Of a stretch of 64,000 bases of DNA, positions 54,916 to 64,000 are shown piece after piece. Position 1 is the stretch's first letter. Every line of letters begins with the position of its first letter. Source of the stretch: Muscardinus avellanarius. Lineage: Eukaryota > Chordata > Mammalia > Rodentia > Gliridae. Below the pieces are notes generated by a model. That model was not told where the DNA came from. It saw only the letters and a list, made by a program, of their open reading frames with translations, and did no database searches. Location: positions 154,087,701 through 154,151,700 of the forward strand of contig OY726557.1 in the NCBI GenBank assembly GCA_963383645.1, given 5' to 3'. Made by a program: the position numbers and the translations under genes.

Positions 54916-56556
54916 TTAAAGTGTTCATTTCTTGAGCTCAGTACTTGATCCACTTTTCAGTGTTTGGCGTTAGGTAAATTTTTTTTCTTATTTTTTAAAC
55001 TGTGATTATATTAGGGAAATCAGAGTCAAAAAATCCTAATTTTTATTTCCAAGGTTGATTCAGTACTGAAACATAAACATCAGGATGAATGGATTGACTG
55101 TCCACAGTTTAAACATTCATTGCTTGTTGCTAATTATAATGAAAAATCATATATGGATGATGCTGAATGTTAACATTGACTTTTCAATGACAACGGAACT
55201 CCAGATGATTGTCCCTGCCAATCTTATTCATTCCATCTCCTTTTCCAGGGAGATGCTAATACGTCCCCTGTGATGTGAAGACTAGTACCCAGGAACCCCT
55301 TAAGAAAAATTGCTACACTATGAAAAGGGTTATAATTTTTAGAAGTAATCTCTTATATTAACCTGAGAAGAACACCAAAACACAGAAAAAAATAAATCAA
55401 TATGGAAAAGTCAAGGAGCTGTGCTGTAAACTTCGCTGAGCCATAGAATCCAGCCTGTGTGATGTCTGCTTTCTCTCTGGACTTATTATTATGTAAGGCA
55501 ATTAATTTCTACCTTGAGTATAAATTTGTCATATAAGCTTCAAAATATCCTTGCTAGGGTCAAAATAAATTTTTATTTTTAAGCAATCTTATTGTCTTTT
55601 TCCTTTCTTCTCTCTGGGAAGTATTATACAATACTTCTAGATTTCTAGTGCAAGACTAATTATCAAATAACCAAGTATAACCATGCCAATTTTTATGCTA
55701 CCAATAGAGATGAAATAAGATATTTGGACTTCATAAAAAGTAATATCATTTGGTTGTACATAATAATTAGACACTACTAAATTGTGACTGAAATATTGGT
55801 TATTTAGGTCATTTAACGAGTGAATCTTTCCGTTTTCAGTATGATGGCATCTATAAGCAAAACAGCTTAAATTTAACTGCATTTTTATGAATCCTTATTA
55901 ATGGTTTAACAAGATGTGAAACAATCACAACAATGATCACATTTACAACCCCATTAACTACTGATTGGCAGATAAATGCTAATTTGTATGCTGTGATAAA
56001 TCTTATTCTAGTATCAAAAATATACTCATTAAACCACTGATACAAAGTGGATTTTTAAATAATTTCTATTAAATTGTTAATCTACAACTAAAATAAAATT
56101 AATAAATACTAGCTATACAAATTTATGTTGCTTATATGAGTTTTTTTTAAAGGGAGACTGTGACATTCTCTCTAAATATATGCTCAAATACAAACACTTA
56201 ATGGACATATATACATGCTACGATATGGAGACAGAAAGATCTTTCTCACCTTATGTTAATTTCTATACCTATAATTATAAATATGCAATGTATACAACAA
56301 GCACTTAATCTATTCATTTTTATGTGCTTGTAATGTCAGTGTTACTCATTTCCAATTTGTGCTGCATAATGTAAGACCGATATCTGAATGAATTATTGTT
56401 ATGCATTTTAAAATTATTAGTTTAAATTCTTATTCTTAAAATTATCAGGAAAGAAAATATTTATTTTTATTTCATAGATATTTTGTATATGGTGCTAATA
56501 AATGCACTAGATTTTTTGTTTATTCATTCCTTTAAGCAGATTAGCAATAAATATAT
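54916..56556. other. Unique DNA with two possibly conserved blocks
   Basis: About 55,060-55,300 (ATGCTAATACGTCCCCTGTG) and 55,820-56,060 (ACTGATTGGCAGATAAATGC, TAATTTGTATGCTGTGATAA) have homeodomain/PBX-like words and no repeats. No supportable exon. Confidence 0.3.
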
Positions 56557-56740
56557 AGCCAGACATGGCGGCACACACTTGTAATCCCAGGACTTGGGTG
56601 ACTGAGACAGGAGAATTGTGTAGGTTCAAAGCCAGCCTCAGCTACTTAGTGAAGCCCTATTTTCAAAAAAATATATAAAATAGGTATGGGAGTGTAGCCC
56701 AGAGGTAGGAAGCCCCTGGGTTTCATTCCTAGTACCACAC
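56557..56740 (+). mobile_element. B1-ID SINE, intermediate type
   Basis: AGCCAGACATGGCGGCACAC head, CTTAGTGAAGCCCTATTTTC, tail TGTAGCCCAGAGGTAGGAAG, CTGGGTTTCATTCCTAGTAC. AATAAATATA-like words on both sides. Confidence 0.9.
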
Positions 56741-57046
56741 AAAAAATAGTAAATATATTATGTTGTACATCATAATTACACTATTAACCATATAAAAATG
56801 GAGAATTTCTAAAACTGAAGAACCAACTAGTAGAATGTTTGTTTACTAATATTACAGCTTATTCTTAATTTTAATTTTTTGTTCCTACTAATATTACATA
56901 ATATTAGTAGAAACTAATATTCTGTAATACTCAGCTATTATAGAATATTTAAGCTTTACTTTTTAAATAAATTTACAGATACTCCTAAAAGATTAAATTT
57001 AAGTTTTTGCAAATATTTTTTATATAGTTTTATATCATTCATGTTA
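56741..57046. other. Unique AT-rich DNA
   Basis: Includes an imperfect repeat of CTACTAATATTAC/ACTAATATT words near 56,850-56,930; nothing else. Confidence 0.4.
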
Positions 57047-57272
57047 AAAAGTAAATTGAAGCCAGGCGTGGTGGCGCACGCTTGTAAATCCTCGCTTGGG
57101 GAGCAGAGACATGAGGATCGCACAGGTTCAAAGCCAGCCTCTCTGGCTTAAGAGACCCTGTTTCCAAATTTTTAAAAAAAGTATAAAATAGGTCTGGGAG
57201 TGTAGCCCAAAGGTAAAAGAGTTTCCAGGAACCCCAGAACCACCAAAATAAAAAAAAAAAAAGTAAATTGAA
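57047..57272 (+). mobile_element. Type 2 SINE with target duplication
   Basis: AAAAGTAAATTGAA at 57,047-57,060 and 57,259-57,272. Body GCCAGGCGTGGTGGCGCACG, CTCTCTGGCTTAAGAGACCC, tail TGTAGCCCAAAGGTAAAAGA. Confidence 0.95.
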
Positions 57273-57292
57273 TATTTAGTTAGCTAGTTAGT

Positions 57293-57499
57293 TGTACTGG
57301 GGATTGAACCCAGGGGCATTCTACCTCTGAGTTACACTCCTAGCTCTATTTTTATTCTTTCCTTTTTTTTTTTTTTGAAACAGGGTCTTACTAAGTTGCA
57401 GAGCGCCTCAGTAAATAGCTGAGGCTGGCCACAAACCTTGATCCTCCTATCTCAGCCTTCCAAATACTGGAATTACAAGTGTGCACCACCATCCCGGAC
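57293..57499 (-). mobile_element. B1-ID composite SINE, type 1
   Basis: GTACTGGGGATTGAACCCAG tail, AACAGGGTCTTACTAAGTTG, GTGCACCACCATCCCGG head. Confidence 0.92.
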
Positions 57500-57529
57500 T
57501 TAAATTGAATTTTTACAAGTCAAGTTAAT

Positions 57530-57967
57530 ATGTTTATTACATAAAAAGGCAATCTATGGTGATGAGAAAACTGGCTATTCATGTGTAGAAGATTAGAATT
57601 AGGTCTTAATCTCTTGTTCTGCACAAGAGTCAAATGAAGATAGATAAAAGACCTAGACATCAGATGAGAGGCATTGAGACTACTAGAAGAGGACACATTA
57701 TCAACTCTCCAAAATATAGGCATTGGTAGGAACTTTGTCAATAAGATTGCCAAAGCTCAGGAGACAAAAATGTACATCAATAAATGGGATGGCATTAAAT
57801 CAAAGAGATCTGTTCAGCAAAAGAAACAAGAGTCTGAAAAGAACCTACAGAATGAGAGAGATCATTGCTAGTTATTCCTCTAATAAAAGACAAATATCTA
57901 GAATATACAAAGAACATCTTAACACTAAAAACTCAAGTATGCCAATTGAAAATGGGCAATTCACCTG
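57530..57967 (+). mobile_element. Old L1 ORF2 C-terminal part, segment 1
   Basis: Sense TTTGTCAATAAGATTGCCAA … AGACAAAAATGTACATCAAT matches KAQETKMYINKWDGIKSKRS…, homologous to the L1 ORF2 stretch before IYKEL. Here that stretch is seen as ATCTAGAATATACAAAGAAC. Frame breaks are present. Confidence 0.8.
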
Positions 57968-58347
57968 TCATTGTTGGCAGGCTGCGACAGAAGGATCACA
58001 AATTTTAAGCCCAGCCTCAGCAACTTAGAGAGAACTTATTTCAAAATAAAAATTGAGCTGGGCGTGGTGGCACAGGCTTGTAATCCCCGGGCTTGGGAGG
58101 CAGAGACAGGAGGATTGCCCAGGTTCAAAGCCAGCTGCGCTGGCTTAAGAGACCCTTTTTCTAAATAAAAATGTATAAAATAGGTCTGGCAGTGTAGTCC
58201 GGAGGTAGAAGGGCTTCCAGGAACCCCAGTACCACCAAAAACAAACAAACAACAACAAAAATAATAATAAAATAAAAATTGAAAATGGTTGGTCGTGCAA
58301 GCTATGAGGTAGAATATCTCTTGATTCAATTCCCAATAATCTTCTTT
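57968..58347 (+). mobile_element. Outer type 1 SINE inside the L1, split by a type 2 SINE
   Basis: Outer pieces: 57,968-58,056 (CTGCGACAGAAGGATCACAA, GCCTCAGCAACTTAGAG) and 58,283-58,347 (ID tail: AAGCTATGAGGTAGAATATC, GATTCAATTCCC). Its head start has decayed. Confidence 0.82.
58043..58282 (+). mobile_element. Inner type 2 SINE with target duplication
   Basis: AAAATAAAAATTGA at 58,043-58,056 and 58,269-58,282. Body GCTGGGCGTGGTGGCACAGG, GCTGGCTTAAGAGACCC, tail TGTAGTCCGGAGGTAGAAGG. It entered the linker of the outer SINE, so the order is L1, then type 1, then type 2. Confidence 0.95.
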
Positions 58348-58680
58348 AAAAAAGGTAATGGATGAAATATAAATAGCCAATAAATATATGATAAAATATT
58401 TAGCATCATTAAATCAAGAAAATACAAATCCAAAATATACTGATATTTTTCTAACTGCCATTAGAATGACAATCATCAAGAATACAAACAAAAATAAAAC
58501 TAGCAAATATGTGGGGAAGTGGAAACACTTTATACACTGATAGTGGGATTGCAAATTAATGCAAACTATATGGAAATCAATTTGGAAGCTCCTCAGTAGA
58601 CTGGGTATGGAAACTTTATATGACCCAGTTGTACCACTCCTGGATATCTTTCCCAGAAGATTTGAAGTTAGAATATTATA
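58348..58680 (+). mobile_element. Old L1 ORF2 C-terminal part, segment 2
   Basis: GGCATTAGAATGAC-like block (CTGCCATTAGAATGACAATC), GTGGGATTGCAAATTAATGC, AGCTCCTCAGTAGACTGGGT and TGTACCACTCCTGGATATC correspond to …WECKL…LRK…DPV-PLLDIF. Confidence 0.8.
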
Positions 58681-59249
58681 ATTAAACTACAAAAATTCAC
58701 TGATACTTCATCCATTGATATACTTTCTGTTTCTTAACCAAATATACTGGTTTTGAAAATACAAATATAATTTATGTTTATTATAAATGAAATATACATA
58801 TTTTCATATTACCATTCCATACTTTTTATCATCAGCAACTTGATTTTTTTTAATGAAATGACAGTCTTCCCTCCTATCCTGACCAGTTCCTCCATTTACC
58901 TAACAAAACCCTGGCATTGACAAGTTTCAGTTGCCAACACTATTTTATATCTCCAAACCTTAGATAATTATGAAGATAAAATAAAGTACTTACAATTGAG
59001 GAAATAATATAAGGAATGTTAAAATCATAATCTGTAGCCATCCTACTAAGAAAAATCCAGGGGCATATATAGTTGATAATACATTTCTCTAAGTATTTAA
59101 AATATATTTTAAACAAACTAAAACATAAAGAAGAAAATTAGCATAATTACTATAACAATATGCTATCTGAACGTCACAAGAATGGAAAATTATAACTTTT
59201 TAATATATCTATAAACATAAACACAGTGACATATGTATATAAAATAATA
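58681..59249. other. Foreign ~570-bp sequence interrupting the L1
   Basis: Not L1. The L1 is broken after AGAATATTATAATTAAAC and resumes after the similar AATAATATTATAGTGATA. The middle (CTCCTATCCTGACCAGTTCC, CAAAACCCTGGCATTGACAA) matches no family I recognise. Confidence 0.45.
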
Positions 59250-59820
59250 TTATAGTGATACATGAATATCCGTATTTTAAAGCAGCACTATTCACTGTAG
59301 CCAAATTATATGGAACCATCTTAGATGTCCTTCATCAGATAAGTAGGTTATAAATTTGTGGTATATACATGCAATGGAATTCTATTCAACGATAAATATG
59401 AACAAAATATGTAACTTTCAGGAAAATGAACGGAACTCAAGAATATTATGCCAAGTGAACTTAGGCAGGCTCAGAATGTGGAGTCATATGTTTTCTTTCA
59501 AATGTAAAAGCTAGAAAGAAACTAGGAGGAAAAAAAGCTTCAGAATTTAGGAGAGATACCAGTAAAATAGTGGGATGGGGTATTTAGAGAAAAATAAAGA
59601 ATGGGAAGAAAGGAGACCTGATAAAGAAAACAGTTCAAACACTTTCATGTACATTGGTGAAACTATCAGTACCAACTTCAATATTTTGAATGGGGAGAAG
59701 GAAGGAACAGGGAGGGGTCAGAGGGAAATGCACTGGGTGCTCTGTGTATGTATATTTCTACCAAACTAAACCTCAATGTGATATATGGTTGAAATTCACC
59801 AATAGAAGAATATTTTAAAA
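59250..59820 (+). mobile_element. Old L1 segment 3: end of ORF2 and 3' UTR ending D
   Basis: AAAGCAGCACTATTCACTGT, GGAATTCTATTCAACGATAA and AGAATATTATGCCAAGTGAA, then the UTR to CTCAATGTGATATATGGTTG and CACCAATAGAAG. Confidence 0.85.
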
Positions 59821-60197
59821 ATGCAAGAAATTACAATAAGCTAAAGCTTTGATTCATAACTATTTCCACATATTTACATATTTTTACCTCCAACAAGGAG
59901 GTAAACTAACAATGAATTACTTGCTTGAACAAATAGAAATGGTACGCTAAAGAAAATCTCCATAGGAGAACAAAAGTAGATTAAGGTTAAATATTATGCA
60001 ATCAGATTACAAACTATTGTTTTGGCAAAATATATCAAACCTAGTCATTTCAATACAGATTATTAAAATCTAAAATTGACAAAATAAGCTTCACTTTATC
60101 AATAAAATGAAAATATATAAAGACTTTCCATTTAAAAATATACTAGGGAATCTTAAAATTAACCATTAATATTAAAAATATGTTAGGTAGTATTAAA
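59821..60197. other. Unique AT-rich DNA
   Basis: Nothing recognised. Confidence 0.4.
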
Positions 60198-60428
60198 AAT
60201 CTGTTAAGTGTTCTGGTGTGGCGGCACATGCTTTTAATCCCAGCATTTGGGAGGCTAAGACAGGAGGATCACAGTTCTCCGGCAGACTCAGCTACTTAGT
60301 GAGACATTTTGCAATTCAGTGAGACCCTGTTTCAAAATAAAAAATAAAAAAATAGGGCAAGGGGTGTAACCTGGAGGTAGAATGCCCCTGGGTTCCATCC
60401 TCTATACTAAAAAAGAATCTGTTAAGTG
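60198..60428 (+). mobile_element. Type 1 SINE with target duplication
   Basis: AATCTGTTAAGTG at 60,198-60,210 and 60,416-60,428. Body: GGTGTGGCGGCACATGCTTT, GAGACCCTGTTTCAAAATAA, tail TGTAACCTGGAGGTAGAATG. Confidence 0.94.
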
Positions 60429-61524
60429 GAGATCCTAAATATAATTATAATTAATCCAATTGATTTTAATTAATAAATAGCACATTTCAAAATTGTCAAA
60501 TATGAATTATTAAAATGATCAGAGAAAACTTCTATGTACTCAAAGAACATCACTCTAATGAACACATCCTATATATTTATCAAAACCTAATTCAACCAAA
60601 AGCAGCAGTTTTGTTAAGAACTCACAAATCCTTTTGTTTTGGATTTATATAAATCAAGTTAAGTGTATTTCAGCAAACAATCTAAATCTATTTTCTGTCT
60701 TCAGTGTCACATTGTAATAACTTTTAAATGGAAGCAATAAACAAAAAATATTTGACAAACATATTTTGAGTGAGTTACTTATGCATTTGCCAGTACCTAA
60801 GAACCATGGTGAGAAATACTGCTAGGTAATCAGTAAGGTCAATAAGATAATGTGCCAGAGGCATCAAGCCCTATCTACAGACTGTATGAATTTTTTTTTT
60901 TTTCAGAAAGGACAACTTTGGGTTGTGAAGAGAGAAATTAAAAGCAGGGCATCACATATCAAGTTAAGAACACTTGAAAGAAGTCTACCACCTGATCAAC
61001 TTCACTATTTCTAGCAACAAAAGGCAAAGCTAAGCTATTTAAATTGACAAATAATCGCTTTGGCTCTTTCTTATAAAACTATGATTAAATGAGTTATCTT
61101 TCTTGATAAAACTCATTGATTATGTATACAGTTTCAAAGTAAAAGAAAAAATGTAAATCATTTATTTTTTGAGAAAGTTTAGAGGCTTTTCACAGGTATC
61201 TTCAACTGTGTAGAAGACAATAGTTGTAACCTAAATCAATAATATCTACCTCTTGGTGGTACTTTGATATTTTCAGGTCCTCTTTTTTTGCACCTGAAAT
61301 AGTATGAATATCTGATATTGCATTATAAAAAGCAAAGTGCACAATAAAAACTCAATAACTGCCTGCCTAAAATGGAAGGACATATTAAAACAAGACTTGA
61401 AGTCCAGTGTGAAATGGTGTCTGGTATAGATTTATCAAGAATGGCTCAGAATTTTTCTATTTGTTGTTTATGCTTATAAACATGGTCCCAGAATGACTGT
61501 TGTAGCTTCAAACATCAGGATCAT
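60429..61524. other. Unique DNA
   Basis: No gene; a poly-T run at 60,891-60,903. Nothing else recognised. Confidence 0.45.
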
Positions 61525-61589
61525 ATTTAAAAAGAGAAGCAAGTGCACAGGATTCAACTTGAGATGAATCAAAGATTTAGAAATTAGAC
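61525..61589 (+). mobile_element. L1 ORF2 fragment, part left of a SINE
   Basis: ATTCAACTTGAGATGAATCA and AAGATTTAGAAATTAGACC match the L1 block KIN-KWIKDL--RP. The SINE that follows duplicated its last bases. Confidence 0.6.
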
Positions 61590-61824
61590 CATAGAGCCGG
61601 GCGTGGTGGCGCACGCTTGTAATCCCAGCATTTGGGAGGCTGAGACCTGAGGATTGCAGTTTGCGGACAGCTTCAGGTACTTTGTGAGGTGCTCCACAAC
61701 TCAGTGAGACCCTGTTTCAAAATAAAGAATAAAAACTTAGGCAGGGTGTGTAGCTCGAAGGTCAAATGCCTCTGGGTTCAATCCCCAGACCCGCGGGGAA
61801 AAAAAAAAAAAAAAGAAATTAGAC
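61579..61824 (+). mobile_element. Type 1 SINE inserted in an L1
   Basis: AGAAATTAGAC at 61,579-61,589 and 61,814-61,824. Near-consensus body: GCCGGGCGTGGTGGCGCACG, CAACTCAGTGAGACCCTGTT, tail TGTAGCTCGAAGGTCAAATG, GGGTTCAATCCCCAGACCCG, A16. Confidence 0.95.
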
Positions 61825-62800
61825 TATTGACTCTGAAGTTATCCACTCTGATAGAAGGCTAATATTCAGAATATACAAAGAGCTCAAAAGACCCTACACT
61901 AGTAAAACAAATAATTAAATAAAAAATGGGCAACTGAATTGAATAGATACTTCACAAAAGAAGAAATACAAATGTCCAATAGATACATAAAAAGATGTTC
62001 AACATCATTAGCCATCAGGAAGATGCAAATAAAAACTATACTGAGATTCCATTTAACACCAATCAGAGTGGGAAGCATAAAAAAATCAAATAACAACAAA
62101 TGCTGGTGAGGATGTGGGGAAAGAGGAACTCTTTAACACTGTTGGTAAGAGTGCAAACTAGTTGACCTGCTATGGAGATCAGTGTGGAGATTCCTTAGAA
62201 AACTGGGAATGGATCCACCATATAATCTGGCTGTACCACGCCTGGGTATCTTTCCAAAGGATTTGAAATCAGAGAACTATAGTAACATATGCATACCCAT
62301 GTTCATAGCAGCACAATTTATAATAGTCAAAATATGAAAGCAACCTAGGTCTCCATCAACAAATGAATGGATTGCAAAATTATGTGAAATACACACAATG
62401 GAATTTTATTCAGCTATAAAGAAGAACAAAATCATGTCATTGGCAAGAAGATGGAAAGACCTGGAGAACATTATGTTAAGTGAGATCAGCCAAGCACAGA
62501 AAGAGAAGGGACTTGTGTTTTCTCTAATATGCCCAAACTAGCGATTATTAGGAATACCAGAGGGACTCCAGATAATGGAGGGGAAACCTCAGCAAAGCTT
62601 AAATTAAAGGGTAGGAGACAAAAAAGGCTGAGGTTGATTAATGGAGGAGCTACTTCGAATATGTGTAAAAGTATGAATGTAGTATGGTCAACCTGAACAC
62701 TCATTGTTGAGACAGGGGGAAGGAGAAGTGGGAGGGGGAGAGGGCACCAAGCACAGTCTAAATATATGCCATTTTCAATATGATTCACATAAAAAAGGGA
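61814..62800 (+). mobile_element. L1 ORF2 C-terminus and 3' UTR, right of the SINE, ending A-like
   Basis: TTCAGAATATACAAAGAGCT (IYKELK), ATTAGCCATCAGGAAGATGC (LAIR-MQ), AACAACAAATGCTGGTGAGG, GGATCCACCATATAATCTGG, AATGGATTGCAAAATTATGT and GTTAAGTGAGATCAGCC, then the UTR with GGAGGGGGAGAGGGCACCAA and ATTTTCAATATGATTCACAT. Stops interrupt it; about 45 codons are missing at the SINE site. Confidence 0.9.
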
Positions 62801-63910
62801 GAAGCAAGAAGGTGAAAAAAACAAAGTTATTTTTCTACAAATGCTCTATCCTTTTATCAATGAAAGAAATCATTTCAAGACACCCTCAAGCAGACTTTTC
62901 TCATTGATGTTTTATTGGCAAGAAATAGGGTATAGGGGCATCCCTTGGCTGCATGGATGCCAAGGAAAATGAATATCATTCAAATAGAACAGGGTGCCTC
63001 TTGCTGGTTTACATCAGCCATGCTAACTGCCAGGTCCCGATATTTTTGCTTTTGAGCAAAAATAATAATGTTCTCTTTACCTGGATGAAGGGAGTAAAAT
63101 GTTGGGGTCAGTTTCTACAAAACATAAGTGTTGTGACAGTAATATGAAAAGGGTAAGCATAGAAATGAGGATTTTAGTCTAAGTAGAAGTTAGGTAAATA
63201 CATCCTAAGAACAGTGGTATTTGTTATTTTTTGAGCAATGTTTTACTTGAAAGGTGATGGGGAAATAGCAGTTCTAGCAGTGGGAAAGTGTTATTAGATC
63301 TCAAGGACAATGCATTAGATAATTCTTGGTGTACACATACCCAGAGTTCAATTCATTCTTTAATAGCTACACTGATATTTGGATGATTATTTCATTTTGT
63401 ATGATTTCAGAGTTGTTTGACTTCATATAAAAAAACCTGCAAACTGGGCTTAAGGAAATTAAGATTTTATTTCTTTTACATAAATAGGAATTTGGAAATG
63501 TACATTCCAAGGCTGCTGTGTGACTTCAGAATATCATCAGAAGCTCTTTCTCATTTTAGCTTTTTGTTTTATCATTCTTAAGTGACATGACTTTTCATGT
63601 CCAGAAGTAGATTTAGGAAGCGCCACCCATAATGAGAAAAGGCCAAGGAACATCCATCTACCTCTGCCCCTTTCAAAGGTCTCCTGCAAGCGCCTCCTAG
63701 TGACATCTGCTTTTATTTCTTCTGCCAGAACTCTTGTTTGACCATCTTGGCTGGGAAGAAAGTGGAGGAAAAACCTTTACTTAAATGAACTATTCTTAAT
63801 AAAAAAAACACCTTGAGGCTATATTAATAATGTAAATAGTAAATGTGTATTGAGTATGTAATGACAAGTACCTGTCATAGAATTTTGAAAAATATGCATG
63901 AATTAAACAA
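62801..63910. other. Unique DNA
   Basis: About 63,600-63,780 (GGAAGCGCCACCCATAATGA, CTCCTGCAAGCGCCTCCTAG) is more GC-rich than its neighbours and might be an old LTR or repeat piece, but I cannot assign it. No gene. Confidence 0.4.
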
Positions 63911-64000
63911 CTTTTTTTTTTTTTTTGCGGTACTAGGGATGGAACCCAGCGGCATTCTACCTCTGAGAGACACCCACAGCCCTATTTTTAATCCTTTATT
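63911..64000 (-). mobile_element. B1-ID SINE cut by the window end
   Basis: T15 then GCGGTACTAGGGATGGAACC, GGCATTCTACCTCTGAGAGA; the linker begins at the last bases. The head lies outside the window. Confidence 0.88.

Overview
The window is mammalian nuclear DNA from a gene desert. It is AT-rich and CpG-poor, with no exon, splice-bounded reading frame or RNA gene I can support. About half of it is recognisable interspersed repeats. The dominant SINE is a two-part element: a B1-like, 7SL-derived head (GCCGGGCGTGGTGGCGCACG...TTGGGAGGC) joined through an A-rich linker to an ID-like, tRNA-derived tail (GTAGCTCAGAGGTAGAA...GGTTCAATCCCCAG). Head-plus-ID fusions of this kind (B1-dID) are known from the squirrel-related rodents (squirrels, mountain beaver, dormice), so I infer a rodent of that group; the species is not determinable by eye. 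I use 'type 1' for SINEs with the tract GCAACTCAGTGAGACC and a normal ID tail, and 'type 2' for those with GGCTTAAGAGACC and the altered tail AGGGCTTCCAGGAACCCC.

The second layer is LINE-1. Many short, 5'-truncated copies carry the C-terminal end of ORF2 plus one of at least four recognisable 3' UTR endings (called A to D here). Older L1 pieces (ORF1 at 47.7 kb, endonuclease and reverse transcriptase pieces at 31.6-32.7 kb, ORF2 C-terminal pieces at 7.7-8.3, 33.2, 57.5-59.8 and 61.5-62.8 kb) are heavily broken. MIR/L2-type relics and one long ancient repeat (42.65-43.7 kb, continuing at 45.8-46.2 kb) lie under the younger insertions.

The standout region is 39,631-42,746. A GC-rich, CpG-rich insertion of about 2.9 kb sits between two nearly identical direct repeats of 92 and 95 bp. 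It contains, in order: a duplicated CpG-rich 5' block (period 125 bp), about 490 bp of unrecognised sequence, about 1.9 kb of a minisatellite with a 100-bp period built from two related 50-bp half-units, and a 3' end homologous to the local L1 type B 3' end followed by an A-rich tail. This is the architecture of a composite, L1-mobilised element of the SVA kind, from unrelated parts. It is the best candidate here for something undescribed.

Layout: 0-6 kb unique DNA with sparse old repeats; 6-16.4 kb L1/SINE clusters and microsatellites, including a nested SINE at 12.7-13.3 kb and a hairpin-joined double L1 tail at 14.6-15.1 kb; 16.4-23.4 kb mostly unique; 23.4-37.3 kb dense repeats; 37.9-39.6 kb unique and possibly conserved; 39.6-42.7 kb the composite element; 42.7-46.2 kb an ancient repeat with young insertions; 46.2-56.5 kb mostly unique; 56.5-64 kb SINEs and two broken L1 copies. 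No gene products act together here; the interest lies in retrotransposition history.
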